DNA of 64,000 nt from Tridacna crocea (Eukaryota; Mollusca; Bivalvia; Cardiida; Cardiidae). The stretch covers positions 29,148,296 through 29,212,295 of the forward strand of contig OX031068.1 in assembly GCA_943736015.1 (NCBI GenBank), in the 5' to 3' direction. Both the position numbers and the translations under genes were made by a program. Shown piece after piece: positions 21,333 to 31,925 of this stretch (position 1 is the first letter of the stretch; each line of letters starts with the position of its first letter). The notes under the pieces are model-generated. The model was not told the origin of the DNA. It saw only the letters and a program-made list of their open reading frames with translations, and did no database searches.

Positions 21333-21560
21333 TTGGTTGTAATGGGGTTTAACGCCACTTTAATAGCTAAGGTCATATCATGGTGGTCGGTGACACATAC
21401 ATGTGTTTCCTGGCTTCTCATACCAGTACTAACACAACTTTCTTTCCAAAGCCACCGACTACTTTTCTCACATGCTTCAGCACAGGTGAAAGGTGAAAAT
21501 ATGCCAGAAGGAAAGTTCGCCTACAACAGGTATCGAACTCACAAGCAGAGGGTAAAGTTT
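21333..21560 (-). mobile_element. tRNA-derived SINE, bivalve type
   Basis: Reads GGGGTTTAACGCCACTTT, then GGTCATATCATGGTGG, TTTCCTGGCTTCTCATACCA and CCAAAGCCACCGACTACTTT, finally AGGTATCGAACTCACAAGC, the complement of a Pol III B-box-like region. The tRNA-like head is therefore at the right end. Diverged relatives lie at 27343-27440, 31695-31925, 46733-46935 and 60165-60340. Confidence 0.65.
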
Positions 21561-21957
21561 TAGACTCGTCAAAATTGACCTTACTGTAAAGGCTAGTTTG
21601 GTACGCGCCCCCCCCCCCCCCCCTTCTTTGTAACCTGACAAGCTAACCAGAAAATGGTGTCTGATACAAAGAGAAGGAGCATTTATTTCAGTTTTTCTGT
21701 TTTATTCTATCTGATATTTCGCTCTAGCTTAATTACAACAACTTTTCCCCAAACTTTCTTATCAATTGGAATAGTGTTGGCTGTTTTGATAATTCAGTAG
21801 ACACAATCAAATTATCGCATGTCTATAACAAATTGTGTCAATACTTTTTGTTTACATGACGCCCAATGCTGCATTTTCATTGTCCAATAAGATGTTGGAA
21901 CACCTCAATCAAAATTGGCAGAAAGGTCAATTATACCTTCACCAAACAATCCTCTGT

Positions 21958-22130
21958 TTAACTCTACCAAACAACAAAATTATAGCCTGGTCAAAATTGA
22001 AACCATTTGCAGATGGCCAAATGAATGTAACTAGGGAAGGATAGAAAACATTGTTGAAAATGGAGAAAATGCTGGATACCAGCTTTTTCTCCTTTTCCTA
22101 CAATGTTTTCAAAAGGCTTCTTTCACAGTT
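21958..22130 (+). mobile_element. Hairpin MITE, subfamily A
   Basis: TTAACTCTACCAAACAAC start, L arm with GCAGATGGCC, core about 22044-22110 (GCTGGATACCAGC), R arm fading after AAAAGGCTTCTTTCACAG. Confidence 0.8.
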
Positions 22131-22717
22131 ATGGTCTGGATTAGGTCAATTTAAACATTCGACCTTCAACTGTGATCTTGACCTTGGGCGTACTGAAACA
22201 CACATTTTGCATGTCACTAATACTTGTTAAGGAGAACGAGTGTGCAAAATTATTTTGAAATCAATTGATAAATGTAGAAGTTATGCTTCGGACAAGAATG
22301 GAACACACACACACAGATGGACACAGGTAAAGTCTATATCCCCCTCCCCAATTTCAGGGTGGAGGCATAAAAAGGGCACCTCCTTTGGTCACGAGTTATA
22401 CTTGTTTCAAGTTTCTGGGTCCTAAGTCACACAGCTATTGACTTACAGCATGGAGGAAACCATTTTCAAATAATTGCACCCATTTGATAATGTAAAATTG
22501 TTCTTTGATTCTCAGAATCAGGTCATGTGACGAAAAAACCGTCATACCATTTTTCATTGAACGCAATGGGACAATTGCCGATTTTTCCAAGTTGTGTATT
22601 ATCTAAATTTAGATTTCATGCAAACTATATTGGCTACATTTAGAATTTCATCGGTGAATCAGTCAAATCTGATACATGTATACAATATATATAATTATGT
22701 CTCTGTCTGAACACACA
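22131..22717. other. No feature recognised
   Basis: No coding frame. An ACACACACACAGATGGACAC tract with nearby CCCCCTCCCC at 22300-22360 resembles the tail of bivalve non-autonomous elements but is not classifiable. Confidence 0.35.
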
Positions 22718-22951
22718 TTAACCCTGTACCCCTTAAGGCATTTCTATGGTATTTCTAATTGACCCTAAATAACAGCAAGGATGAAGCTGTTTCTTATGTG
22801 TATACGGCACCTTTTAATAGCATAGAAAACATTGTGACAAAAGGTGAAATTGCTCGTCACGTGACGAGCAATTTCACCTTTTTCCACAATGTTTTCCAAA
22901 GGCTCCTACAAGCAATGCGTAGAAATGAGTATCTATGGAGTAAAGGGTTAA
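22718..22951 (+). mobile_element. Hairpin MITE, subfamily C
   Basis: TTAA at both ends. Left arm CCCTGTACCCCTTAAGGC with GACCCTAAATAACAGCAAGG; core 22825-22896 with tip TTGCTCGTCACGTGACGAGC, longer than in the other C copies; right arm GGCTCCTACAAGCAATGC ends GGAGTAAAGGG. Confidence 0.9.
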
Positions 22952-23377
22952 TATAGCGATGTCATCCTCGGGATACAGTCTAACTTTGACAATAAACTGA
23001 ACGATCCATAATGTCTCAAGTACAAAACTAAACAACATTTAGGAAAATAATGAAAATTTACTCTAATGTCCCAAAACATGTCGGGTCCTCTTCATAAATT
23101 AACGGAGGAGGGATCAGACCACGACAGAGCCCGTAAGATGGTAAATTTAAAACTCTCTTACTGTGTAGGTTCATGATGTAATAAATGAGAAATTTACAAA
23201 GTTGAAATTACAAACTCTCAAATGTACCATTTTGCCCTGTGTATCATTTTGCTCTGGTCTTCCCCACAACAGACAATTCCTTTTCGATTGCTTGTCATCA
23301 CTGCACTCCAGAATATACCATTTTCCATATACCAAGTCAATAGCATTGGTGGACAATATTCTGCTTTAGCCTTGACA
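22952..23377. other. No feature recognised
   Basis: AT-rich with short frames only; nothing splice-bounded. Confidence 0.35.
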
Positions 23378-23518
23378 AAGACAGTATTTTCTCTCTTTTC
23401 GACAATGTTTTTAGCCTTTGAAACTTAATTATATTAATTGAGCTGTACTGGGTTTTTCCTCTGCAAATGCTGTCTATTTGGGCATGCCTTGAAATAATTT
23501 TGTTCTTTTTGTGAAGAG
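23378..23518 (-). mobile_element. Hairpin MITE remnant (right core arm and L arm)
   Basis: AGTATTTTCTCTCTTTTCGA and CAATGTTTTTAGCC, then CTCTGCAAATGCTGTC and TTTGTGAAGAG. The R side and left core arm are missing. Confidence 0.55.
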
Positions 23519-23559
23519 CTTGGGCTGTTCAGAATTTTTTTTCATGCTTGAGGTAGCAA

Positions 23560-23740
23560 GTATAGAAAGCATTTGCAGACAATTATATTCAATATGGCTA
23601 AGACAGCTGAAAGTTTTCTTTGGATGGGTAGAAAACATTGCGGGAAAAGGAGTAAATGCTGGTTTACAGCAATTTCTCCTTTTCCCACAATGTTTTCTAA
23701 AGGCCTCTTTCCTTGTCAGCCTTGTGTGATAGAGAGTTAA
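23560..23740 (+). mobile_element. Hairpin MITE, subfamily A, 5' worn
   Basis: AAAGCATTTGCAGACAATT marks the L arm; core 23631-23697 with paired tip loss (GGTTTACAGC); R arm ends GATAGAGAG-TTAA. The outer L end is not recognisable. Confidence 0.8.
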
Positions 23741-23799
23741 AATTTATGTAACTATTCATTTGTCACAGTTTTCTGCACCTGATTTAGTCAATTAGCATA

Positions 23800-24027
23800 T
23801 TAACCCTTTACCCCATAAGGCATTTCTGTGGTATCTCTAATTGACCGTAAATAACAGCAAGGATGAAACTGTTTCTTATGTGTATATGACACCTTTTGAT
23901 AGCAAAGAAAACATTGTGGCAAAAGGTGAAATTGCTCGTCACGAGCAATTTCACCTTTTGCCACAATATTTTCCAAAGGCTCCTACAAGCAATGCATAGA
24001 AATGAGTATCTATGGTGTAAAGGTTAA
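23800..24027 (+). mobile_element. Hairpin MITE, subfamily C
   Basis: TTAACCCTTTACCCCATAAG start. Core 23907-23973 pairs TGTGGCAAAAGGTGAAATTG with its complement, tip GCTCGTCACGAGC, one mismatch near the base. Right TTAA present, with GGTGTAAAGG. Confidence 0.9.
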
Positions 24028-24119
24028 CAGGGTCCATAACCCTTCTCAGATTACAAAAATCTCAGCCTTGACATAAAGTTTGTGACGGGAACTTTCTTTG
24101 AAACTATGGAGTACATAAT

Positions 24120-24395
24120 TGGAAAGGATGATAGTGCTGATATCAGCATTTTCTCCCCCTTGGGGTTATTAAAATACATGGAAATTTAATAAGTCTTCAC
24201 CAGTCATCACTGAAATTTGGGACATGTCAAGATTGAACGCATTAATAGCACAAAGCAATTGAATGTAGCTGCAATGCAAGAATTTATTTTAGAAATGTGT
24301 GGAAACGTTGTGGGAAAAAGAGAAAATGCTTGATATCAGCTTTTTCTCCTGTTCATAAAATGTTTTCAAAAAACCACCTTTTTTATGATTTTAAG
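24120..24395. mobile_element. Two decayed hairpin MITE remnants
   Basis: 24120-24170 keeps GCTGATATCAGCATTTTCTC. 24205-24395 keeps an L arm (GGGACATGTCAAGATTG) and a core with TTGTGGGAAAAAGAG and CTTGATATCAGC, then TGTTTTCAAAAAACC. Confidence 0.55.
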
Positions 24396-24418
24396 ATCCT
24401 CTATCTAACTATCCATGA

Positions 24419-24522
24419 CTACTCTTTCAGCACATCATCCAAATTGGCACCGTCAAACTGTGGATAGGAGCTGGGCTCTTCCACAAACTTTTTGAGTGAC
24501 AACCATTTAGCCTGGAGAACAT
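24419..24522 (-). CDS. Terminal exon of an unidentified protein (Nudix-like?)
   Basis: On the minus strand a good acceptor (TTTTTAATTTCAG) is followed by a phase-1 exon of 104 nt and stop TAG (24419-24421). It encodes VLQAKWLSLKKFVEEPSSYP then QFDGANLDDVLKE. The pattern A.W..L..F/Y is seen near the C-terminus of some Nudix hydrolases (EI.AAKWM.L.E), but the Nudix box would be in an upstream exon that I cannot find, so the family is only a suggestion. Codon use and the clean ending support a real exon. The preceding exons should lie at higher coordinates. MITE remnants flank it on both sides, 3' within 30 bases. Confidence 0.6.
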
Positions 24523-24596
24523 CTGAAATTAAAAAGTAGGTTGTAATGTACTGAGTTACCCCCATTTCAATGTTACATACATCTTAACATGTATAC

Positions 24597-24815
24597 ATAA
24601 ACCCATTACCACACAATCCCTACTTTTGACACCCCTGATAAAGAAGCCTTTTGAAAACATTGTGGGAAAAGGAGTAACCAGCATTTTCTCCTTTTCCCAC
24701 GATGTTTTCTACCCTTCACAAAACAAATTTCAAATTTTCAGTCACTTATATGTTGTAGTCTACAAGTACTTTCGATTTGGACAAGCCTAAAATGTTTTCG
24801 TTTGTTAAGGCGTTA
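24597..24815 (-). mobile_element. Hairpin MITE, subfamily A, shortened left core arm
   Basis: ACCCATTACCACACAATCCC start (TTAA mutated to TAAA), R arm, core 24653-24710 in which GGAG joins TAACCAGCATTTTC (part of one arm deleted), L arm ending TTTGTTAAGG. Confidence 0.82.
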
Positions 24816-25040
24816 CTAGAACAAATTAACATGAAATGAATGACCTCTTTTACCATATATTATGTGCTTGAATAATTGTTCAAACTTGGCTTTGGCTAGT
24901 CTCGACTGCATGTAGAACTATGTAAATGTTTTTTAACTCTTTGTGCAGCTAATAGATTAAGGGTGCCTTTAATTAATACTTAAAAATAAACTTGATTTTG
25001 TTGGTTTAAATTGATAATTAATATATGGTGAGTGACATAG

Positions 25041-25115
25041 ATGTCAGATGCATTTTCCGAACAGTCCGATCTTGATCTATGTCATCTTTCTGAACAGTCT
25101 GATCTTGATCTGTCA
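25041..25115. repeat. GATCAGACTGCA-family elements, half-site pair
   Basis: ACAGTCCGATCTTGATCTAT and ACAGTCTGATCTTGATCTG in tandem, each the right arm of the hairpin motif. Confidence 0.55.
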
Positions 25116-25227
25116 TCAGCCAATGCCTCTTATTTGACTGTGGCACAGTAAGGGTCAGACTTGACATTTACTGTAAACAGAATTTCCATACTGTCTGATT
25201 ATACCCGATGATAACAAATATTCACTC

Positions 25228-25472
25228 TTTTACCCTTTACCATACAAAGACGAGTTTTAACGACCCTGGAAGAGAAGCTTTTGGGAACTTCCAAAAGCTT
25301 TTGGGAAAAAAATGTAGGAAAAGGAGAAAATGCTGGTAACAGCATTTTCTCCTTTTCCTACAATGTTTTTTTACCTTTAGAGACAGTTCGTCATTCCATT
25401 GCCATGTTATAAGCCGCTGAAAATACTCATGATTGGGGAAAGTCTAAAATTTTGCCATGTGGTAAAGGGTCA
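25228..25472 (-). mobile_element. Hairpin MITE, subfamily A
   Basis: ACCCTTTACCATACAAAG start, R arm with TAACGACCCTGGAAG plus a short internal duplication of CTTTTGGGAA, core about 25311-25368 (GCTGGTAACAGC), L arm ending GTGGTAAAGGG. Confidence 0.82.
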
Positions 25473-25633
25473 TTTATTCTTTGCATAAAGGTCAATTTCA
25501 GGTCAAGACATACTGTTTTTTATGGATCCCTAATTCTGTAATGTAATGCATAGTGTGATGCATCACACAGAGATACGTTAGGCCCCTGTTTGCCAGAACA
25601 TGGCTCAATTATGTCAATGATATTGTGAAATCT

Positions 25634-26050
25634 TTAACCCTTTACCGCACAATGCTGACTGTTAATGACCCTGAGAGCGAAGCCCTTTGAAAACATTGTG
25701 AGAAAAGGAGAAAAATCCTGGTTCTCCTTCGTTTCTTAACTTATCAGAGAAATATTGCACCATTTGAACCCCATTAAACCCTTTCCCAAACAATCCCTGG
25801 TTTTTACGACCCTGAGATAGAAGCCTTTTGAAAACACTGTGGGAAAAGGAGAAAATGTTTCTCCTTTTCCAACAATGTTTTCTGCCCTGCTGGAAACAAA
25901 CTTCAATTTTTGAGGTATGTTTATTATGTCGTTTGAAAGTGCTTTGAGTTTGGACCAGTCCAAAATTTTGTTATTTGATAAAGGGTTAAATTGTCATCTA
26001 CAATGTTTGAATTTGGATAAGGATAAAATGTTGTCTGCTGGTAAAAAAGT
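25634..26050 (-). mobile_element. Older hairpin MITE containing a nested copy
   Basis: TTAACCCTTTACCGCACAAT, R arm and a decayed core (GTGAGAAAAGGAG, TCCTGGTTCTCC) on the left; the L arm resumes after the nested copy (TCATCTACAATGTTTGAATT, GGTAAAAAAG). The same outer element without the insertion is at 26665-26834. Confidence 0.82.
25774..25989 (-). mobile_element. Nested hairpin MITE
   Basis: TTAAACCCTTTCCCAAACAA start and GATAAAGGG-TTAA end, inside the outer copy. The core near 25828-25882 has lost its tip (GAAAATG joins TTTCTCC). TTAA occurs on both sides; the paralogous site at 26774-26777 reads TTGA once. Confidence 0.9.
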
Positions 26051-26321
26051 ATGATGCATGTCCACGGATACTGGTCCCCCTTCATGCTCATACATTGAAA
26101 TCTTTCCTTGTAAAAGATCAATGTATGCACATAATGTATTAACTGCATATATATGCAGGGGTGTCATTGGATACCATCCAACTCATTGTCGCCAGCTTTA
26201 GGACTTTGTATGTACATATAGTTATTTGTTATCATGAAATTATTGCCATTATATATAATGCTAATGTGAATCATGTGTACTAAAACAAGAGTGCCATAGT
26301 CACAATATACCCCACCTCTAA

Positions 26322-26662
26322 TGAATGAATAGCGTTTAGAGGCCCGTCGACAACTTAGGTCATATTGGGCGCACTAACTTAGTAAACAATAATGTGAGGT
26401 GAAAATAACATACATATGCAACAATGTAAGACAAACATGATAAATGAGGAATGGACAAAACACAAAATGATGCCCCTTTTGTTGCCTTTTACGACATGCA
26501 TGCTGTCACGTTTGTTCCGCCAGATGAAATGGCAGATGTGTCAATCGAGGGACTGCAGTGGTTTATTCTTATACCCCCGATTAAACCACACAGGGTCCAA
26601 CAGGCCAACTGATTCCCATTCCAAACCCTATTTACATCGAGAAAGAAATGTAGGATTTGGAA
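26322..26662 (+). mobile_element. 500-bp dispersed retroposon-like element, 3' truncated
   Basis: AATGAATGAATAGCG, GGCCCGTCGACAACTTAGG, CATATTGGGCGCAC, TTTTACGACATGCATGCTGT and GATTAAACCACACAGGGTCC match the complete copies at 38264-38763 and 58246-58733. It ends at about TTTGGAAGAAG, where the duplicated MITE begins. Confidence 0.8.
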
Positions 26663-26664
26663 GA

Positions 26665-26834
26665 AGAGACCCTGAGGGAGAAGCCCTTTGAAAACAATGT
26701 GAGAAAAGGAGAAAATCCTGGTTCTCCTTTGTTTCCTAAGTTATCTGAGAAATATTGCACCATTTGAACTCCATTGAAATTGCATCTGCAATGTTTGAAT
26801 TTGGATAAGGTTAAAATGTCATCGTATGGTAAAA
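26665..26834 (-). mobile_element. Unfilled paralogue of the nested hairpin MITE
   Basis: GACCCTGAGGGAGAAGCCC, core remnant GTGAGAAAAGGAGAAAATCC, then CTCCATTGAAATTGCATCTG without interruption, L arm ending TATGGTAAAAAAGG. Confidence 0.8.
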
Positions 26835-27342
26835 AAGGATGATGCATGTCCATGGATACTGGTCCCCCTTCATGCTCATACATTAAAATCTTTTCATGTA
26901 AAAGATAATCTATGCACACAATGTATTAACTGCATAAATAATGCAGGGGTGTCATTGGATACCATCCAACTCATTGTAGCCAGCTTTAGGACAGAGTGTA
27001 TACATAATTACAATAATTTGTCATCATGAAATTATTGTCATTGTTTATAATGCTAATGTGAATCATGTGCCATCACAAAACCCTGACAATATGCAATTTG
27101 ATAACATGGTGAGAAACAGTCTGCTGAAATTTCATCCAAATCTGTCAAGAAACGTGGGAGGAATTGCATCCACAAGAAATAGACATACAGATGGACGAAG
27201 GGACGGAAAAATGGATGGCCATATGGATGCAGAACATGGCGCCGATATACTTCGCCTCCAGCTGCTTATAAATATGTATTTGTATGCCAATAACACTTTA
27301 ATGCACATAATGTATGGAAAAACTATGTATTGATTGAATGAA

Positions 27343-27440
27343 TGGTGTTTCATGCTGCTTTCAAAATTATTTCAGCCATATCATGGCAACAGCTCACATA
27401 ATTATTCATATTTTCCTGGTTTTCACCAGTACTAGGCTAG
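27343..27440 (-). mobile_element. SINE fragment, bivalve tRNA-derived type
   Basis: GGTGTTTCATGCTGCTTTCA, TTTCAGCCATATCATGGC and TTCACCAGTACTAGG match the central part of the SINE at 21333-21560; the tRNA-like end is missing. Confidence 0.5.
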
Positions 27441-27626
27441 GGCTCTAAAGTGGTAAACTATGTAAAAAAAAACTACTATCAGTGAGACTACGTTAAAGAA
27501 AAGCATGACAATGTGAGGCCTCAGGATGATAAAAAAAATCCTATCGTAATGTTTAGACAATCTATACAGTAATGTATAAAAGGCAAGTTTAATTGCATTG
27601 TTGGAAAGTAAATGTGCTGTTATTTG

Positions 27627-27842
27627 TAATCTGTCATTCATTTATAAAGGAAAGCACCTACAGGATCTAGAACGAATACAGTGTCTAAAAATGCATTCTT
27701 TTGAGCAATCTGTCATTTGCTTATGAGAGAAAGTTGCTGGCATGTTTAGAAAGGGTACAGTGCCTAAGAACTATTATAATTTGCAATATATCATTTGTTT
27801 GTGAAGGAAAGCAACTAGCAGGTTTAGAGAGACAGAAGTTCG
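27627..27842. repeat. 78-bp tandem repeat, about 2.7 units
   Basis: Units start AATCTGTCATTCATTTATAA, AATCTGTCATTTGCTTATGA and AATATATCATTTGTTTGTGA, sharing GGAAAGCA..TAGAA/GAGA..CAGTG. The period is 26 codons, so one frame stays open, but there is no other sign of coding. Confidence 0.65.
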
Positions 27843-28259
27843 AAAAAATACAAGGTGGCAGACTGGAGAAAACATCATCTGCTACCAAACAAACATCACT
27901 GGAACAAGAAAATTAGTTTCCAATAAAATTCTGCCTTCATTCTGCATATCATGTCATGTGAAATATTTAATGAGAGATGTCTGTGAAACATTTTCACTGT
28001 TGGAAAAGGGATTCAAGAAATATTATTGTAGTACATGTTAGCTTTAAAAACAAACTTTAACTTATGATACCCTGTTTTGCATGTAGTCACATCTAGGGAA
28101 ACATATATGAATTATCTTATAAATAAAGGAACAAGTGACATGGAGTGCACAGAAAAACCACAGCGAGATAGACAGACAATTGTAAGAAGCATCTCAATTG
28201 GACTTTGAGAGGCTCCATGAAAAATGCTGGTTTTGGTAATTACCATTATGGCAATTAAT
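27843..28259. other. No feature recognised
   Basis: AT-rich; no repeat or coding frame recognised. Confidence 0.35.
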
Positions 28260-28328
28260 GTATAATCTCTAAGTGACAAATGCTTACAATTTGGACAGGT
28301 CTAAAATTCCATCATTTTGTAGAGTTAC
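28260..28328 (-). mobile_element. Orphan L arm of hairpin MITE
   Basis: GACAAATGCTTACAATTTGG and ACAGGTCTAAAATTCC, ending TTTTGTAGAG, directly before a full copy. Confidence 0.65.
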
Positions 28329-28549
28329 CTCTTTACCAAATGACAAAAAGATTGTCTTTTACAAATTGAAGGCATTTACAGACAACAGTACAGTGTCGCT
28401 CAAATGACGGAATTTCTCCTTGTAAGGGGAGAAAACATTGTGGTAAAAGGAGAAAATGTTACCAGCATTTTCTCCTTTTCCCTCAATGTTTTCAAAGGGC
28501 CTATTTTGTAAGGGTTGTTAAAAGTCGGGATTGTGTGGTAAAGGGTTAA
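28324..28549 (+). mobile_element. Hairpin MITE, subfamily A
   Basis: GTTACCTCTTTACCAAATG start (left TTAA worn), L arm with AAGGCATTTACAGACAAC, core 28431-28493 with a shortened tip (ATGTTACCAGC), R arm ending GTGTGGTAAAGGG-TTAA. Confidence 0.85.
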
Positions 28550-29263
28550 AAACATTGACTTTATAGAGCTCGATTCTGATAAAACTTTAAATCAACAGCT
28601 CACAATAAAATCTTCTGATGGATTTGATCAAAGTCATAGTCTTATATTTAATAAATTTTGGCAAAATTTCAAATCAAAGTAAGACTGTATGAATGACACA
28701 AATATATTCCAAAAATTGATCGCCCAGACTTTTTTTTACCTGAATGGGTAGTTTCCTTGCACTGTTTAGTATCCAGGAAATTAAGGTGGTGTTGTAGACA
28801 TTGGTAAGCGAGAACTAAGCAAAATAAACACAGGCAACATTTTCGTGTAACATAGACAAGGTACAACTTTAATTCTCCCATTTTTAAGTTATAGCATAGC
28901 CTAATTCTGAAAGGGGTCAAGGTTTTTATCTATAAATCTTTGGGGGTGTTTAGATTCCCTTCAATATAAGTCATGTTTGGACAATTGTAGGCAAAATATC
29001 ATTTTATGCAAACTACCAGTAATAACTGGTATGGGTCCAGGCAAACATGCATCATGATGTTCTTTATTTCTGGTATGGGTCTAGCACCATAATGAACTAT
29101 ACTATACTTCTGACAAACTTAGGTTAAGCTTTTTTGTCAGATTGTTAAATGCTACATCAATGAACTTATTTGTGCCTCTCAACATGAAAAGGCAACATAA
29201 AGTAGCTTTTATTGACCATTTCAAGCAAAACAAGTAGCTTTCATTGACTTTGCATATTAAAAA
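28550..29263. other. No feature recognised
   Basis: AT-rich intron-like sequence. Two GGTATGGGTC phrases near 29030 and 29075 suggest a small local duplication. Confidence 0.35.
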
Positions 29264-29530
29264 CAGCTGCCCCTGAATAGACCGACAACTTTTCTAGCTT
29301 GCCTTGATCCGTCATTGGTGACAGCATTGACCCTTTATCTGTATACTATTTTCAACCTGACTTTATTGACTTTCAAATTAAGCACAGCTGCCCCTGAATA
29401 GATCGACAACTTTTCTAGCTTGCCTTGATCCGTCATTGGTGACAGCATAGACCCTTTATCTGTAGACTATTGTCAACCTGAAATTTACCTGGATTTCAGC
29501 TAGTACTCAAGTAGGTTGTATAAAATATCT
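29264..29530 (-). repeat. Two copies of a near-invariant 60-bp block
   Basis: 29264-29326 and 29384-29447 both carry CAGCTGCCCCTGAATAG, CGACAACTTTTCTAGCTTGC and CTTGATCCGTCATTGGTGAC, differing at one base, as a 120-bp tandem. The second continues leftward-related sequence (TTTCAGCTAGTACTCAAG) shared with 47822-48060. Other copies: 47822-47884 and, diverged, 48130-48189. Confidence 0.8.
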
Positions 29531-29777
29531 TGACTACAGTTATTCAAACTATGACTCATACTGGTGAGAATCTTACTCTTGCCAAAAATTCATGGATAGA
29601 AAAAAAGAAAACCAAAATTACCCTTCTGGTATGAATTCTTAATCAAATGTATATTTCATGTATACTTACTAGTGCAGCAAAATCACCCATTTGGCCAGGA
29701 CAACTTGTCTGAGCAATTCATTTCAAAGACACTGTTTGTTGCAATAAGGTCTTTCCCATATTTTCTAATCTTATCAG

Positions 29778-29990
29778 CTAACCATCATTTTAACAACCCC
29801 GAGAAAGAAGCTTTTTGGAAACATTGTAGGAAAAGGAAAAAATGCTGTTAACATTTTCTCCTTTAACCTGACGATGTTTTCTACCCTTCCCAGGACAAAT
29901 TTCAATTTTCGAGCTATAGCTATTTTGTTGTCTGCATTTGCTTTCAATTTTGACTTGTGTACAATTTTGTCGATTGGTAAAGATGTGAAT
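29778..29990 (-). mobile_element. Hairpin MITE, subfamily A, tip lost
   Basis: CTAACCATCATTTTAACAAC start, R arm (AACCCCGAGAAAGAAGC), core 29817-29883 with AATGCTGTTAACATTTTC, L arm with TTGTCTGCATTTGCTTTC, end GATTGGTAAAGA. Confidence 0.8.
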
Positions 29991-30800
29991 GCTGTCACTA
30001 AAGGAATAGGATCTAATCTATATAAGTGAAGCTTTACTTAATTAAGCTATGTACATGCGTGTCACATGTAAAGAAGAGCCAGAAGTCTTTTACGTAGTTT
30101 TAGTTACATTACAACTGTATTTCAGCTACTTGTAGATATTAGCTAGAAATTTTTTGTGTAGTTATAGTTATGTTACAATTATGATTATCATTTCAACTTC
30201 TTCCATCAATATGATGATAAAGGATGATTGCATGTTTTGTGAGACCTCTGTGTCATCTGATTATGGTAGACATTTGTGTGATTTTTCTTATGGTTATTTT
30301 TTTTTTTTTATGATTTGGTAAGCAGTAGAACAGTTGAAGAGATTATGGAGGTTAAACAGAAATTATGACACACAGACAGATATACAGCAATCTAGGCAAA
30401 ATCAAAGCGATCAACATGTCTTTCCAAAATAAATTCATGGGATAAAGTTCAAGAGATAATCTGCATCAAATCCTGTGTTTTCAAACTGCCGCTATGACTT
30501 CAACCTTACAAACTGGTATGCAAAACTTTAACTCTACATGCCATCAAGAATCAAGACTGGTATATGTGGAATACCATTAAGACTAGGCAAAGGGTTCAAA
30601 AGGTATGTGAGCAGACCTTTATCTCCTGGCAAAATTGACATTGACATGCAGCTTTGATGCAGAACAACAGTGTAATGCTATGTAACAAATAACTATACAT
30701 CAGACCTTATGGTCTTAAGAGAGATGCTTCTTTTAAAATGGTTACTTATGTCACTTTCTGTATTATATTGTGTACCTATATGTTTCTTTCTACAAAATAT
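29991..30800. other. No feature recognised
   Basis: AT-rich, no coding frame. TCTTTTACGTAGTTTTAGTT and TTTTTTGTGTAGTTATAGTT near 30090 and 30150 are a worn duplication. Confidence 0.35.
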
Positions 30801-31274
30801 GTGTACCTGGGACAGGACCAGCTTTGACCCAAAGTGTACAAGTTTGAACAACTTTGACTAGGAACACCATTATGATACAACTGTATTTATTATAGTGCAT
30901 GTTCCATGGTTTCAGACAAGGACGAAATAATTCTGAAACACATTCCTACAGAACATAAAGGAAAACAGGTGACCCGTGGCTCATAGTTCAAGAGAAGGAA
31001 AGTAAAAAGAATATGAAATTGAAACTCTGCAACATAACTGACCCATGCACAGGACCTGTTTTAATGTTTACTTTATTTATATAGACCATGTGATGCCACA
31101 CCAGGCCTGATGGCTTCAGAGGAGGTTTAAGTTTCTTGTATAATATGGTTACTCTGGGCATGGCCAACTTTTATAGCATAGGACCAATTTTAATAATTTT
31201 AATGACTATCCATTGATGCAACATACAAAATTTTGGTGCTGTTGGCTGTGTGTTTCAAGATAGAAAAAACAAAC

Positions 31275-31408
31275 AATAGAACTGTGTACAACATCAGACC
31301 CTTGGGGAAAAAAAACTGCACAACACTGAACCCTTGAGGAAAAAAAAAATGTGCAACTGTACATCCCTTGGGGGAAAAAAAATGTACAACACCCAACCCT
31401 TGGAAAAA
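31275..31408. repeat. Short tandem repeat, about 38 bp x 4
   Basis: ACAACATCAGACCCTTGGGG plus A-run, then CACAACACTGAACCCTTGAG, AACTGTACATCCCTTGGGGG and ACAACACCCAACCCTTGG. Confidence 0.65.
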
Positions 31409-31694
31409 AGCTATCTTTGACCCAGGACATTTTATTAGATATCAATAAATAACGGTTGTCTTATGCTTACGATAAGCAATAAAAACATGAAGGATCATAA
31501 AATCTTGTCCTTTAGCAAGAGTCATTGGAGCATATTGGAAATGTACATCAAGGCCCCTTCTTCCATGACAGGACATTTAATGGCAAACTATGAAAAAGAC
31601 CTCATATATCTCTTTTCAGTAATTTTTGTCAGTGGATATAGAAGATATCTGTCAGGATGGATGGACAGTTTAATTGTATAAAATTGATATGAAA

Positions 31695-31925
31695 TCCAGT
31701 TTTCATCAATATGTCAGTTATATAGCTGCTGCCAAGCACTTATCCATGCTTTCATGTACTCTGCACAGTATTATTCAAAGCCACTGGCTGCTTTCCAACA
31801 TAACCATTATTGAAACAATGATAAGCGGTGAATGAGGAATGAATCAGTAACAATGATTATCATCAATCCTCATAAAAATTGGCAGAGTTGGGGATCAATC
31901 CAGCAATCCATTATTCTTGATTCCC
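31695..31925 (-). mobile_element. tRNA-derived SINE, bivalve type, worn
   Basis: GCTGCTGCCAAGCACTTATC, CAAAGCCACTGGCTGCTTTC, GGGGATCAATCCAGCAATCC (B-box-like complement) at the right end. Confidence 0.55.

Larger units (their letters stand above)
25672..27069. repeat. Local duplication of about 390 bp (two copies, retroposon between)
   Basis: 25672-26276 (minus the nested MITE) and 26670-27069 share the outer MITE, then ATGATGCATGTCCA..GGATACTGGTCCCCC, GTATTAACTGCATA, GGGGTGTCATTGGATACCAT and AATGCTAATGTGAATCATGT. Between them lies a truncated 500-bp-family element. Confidence 0.8.
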
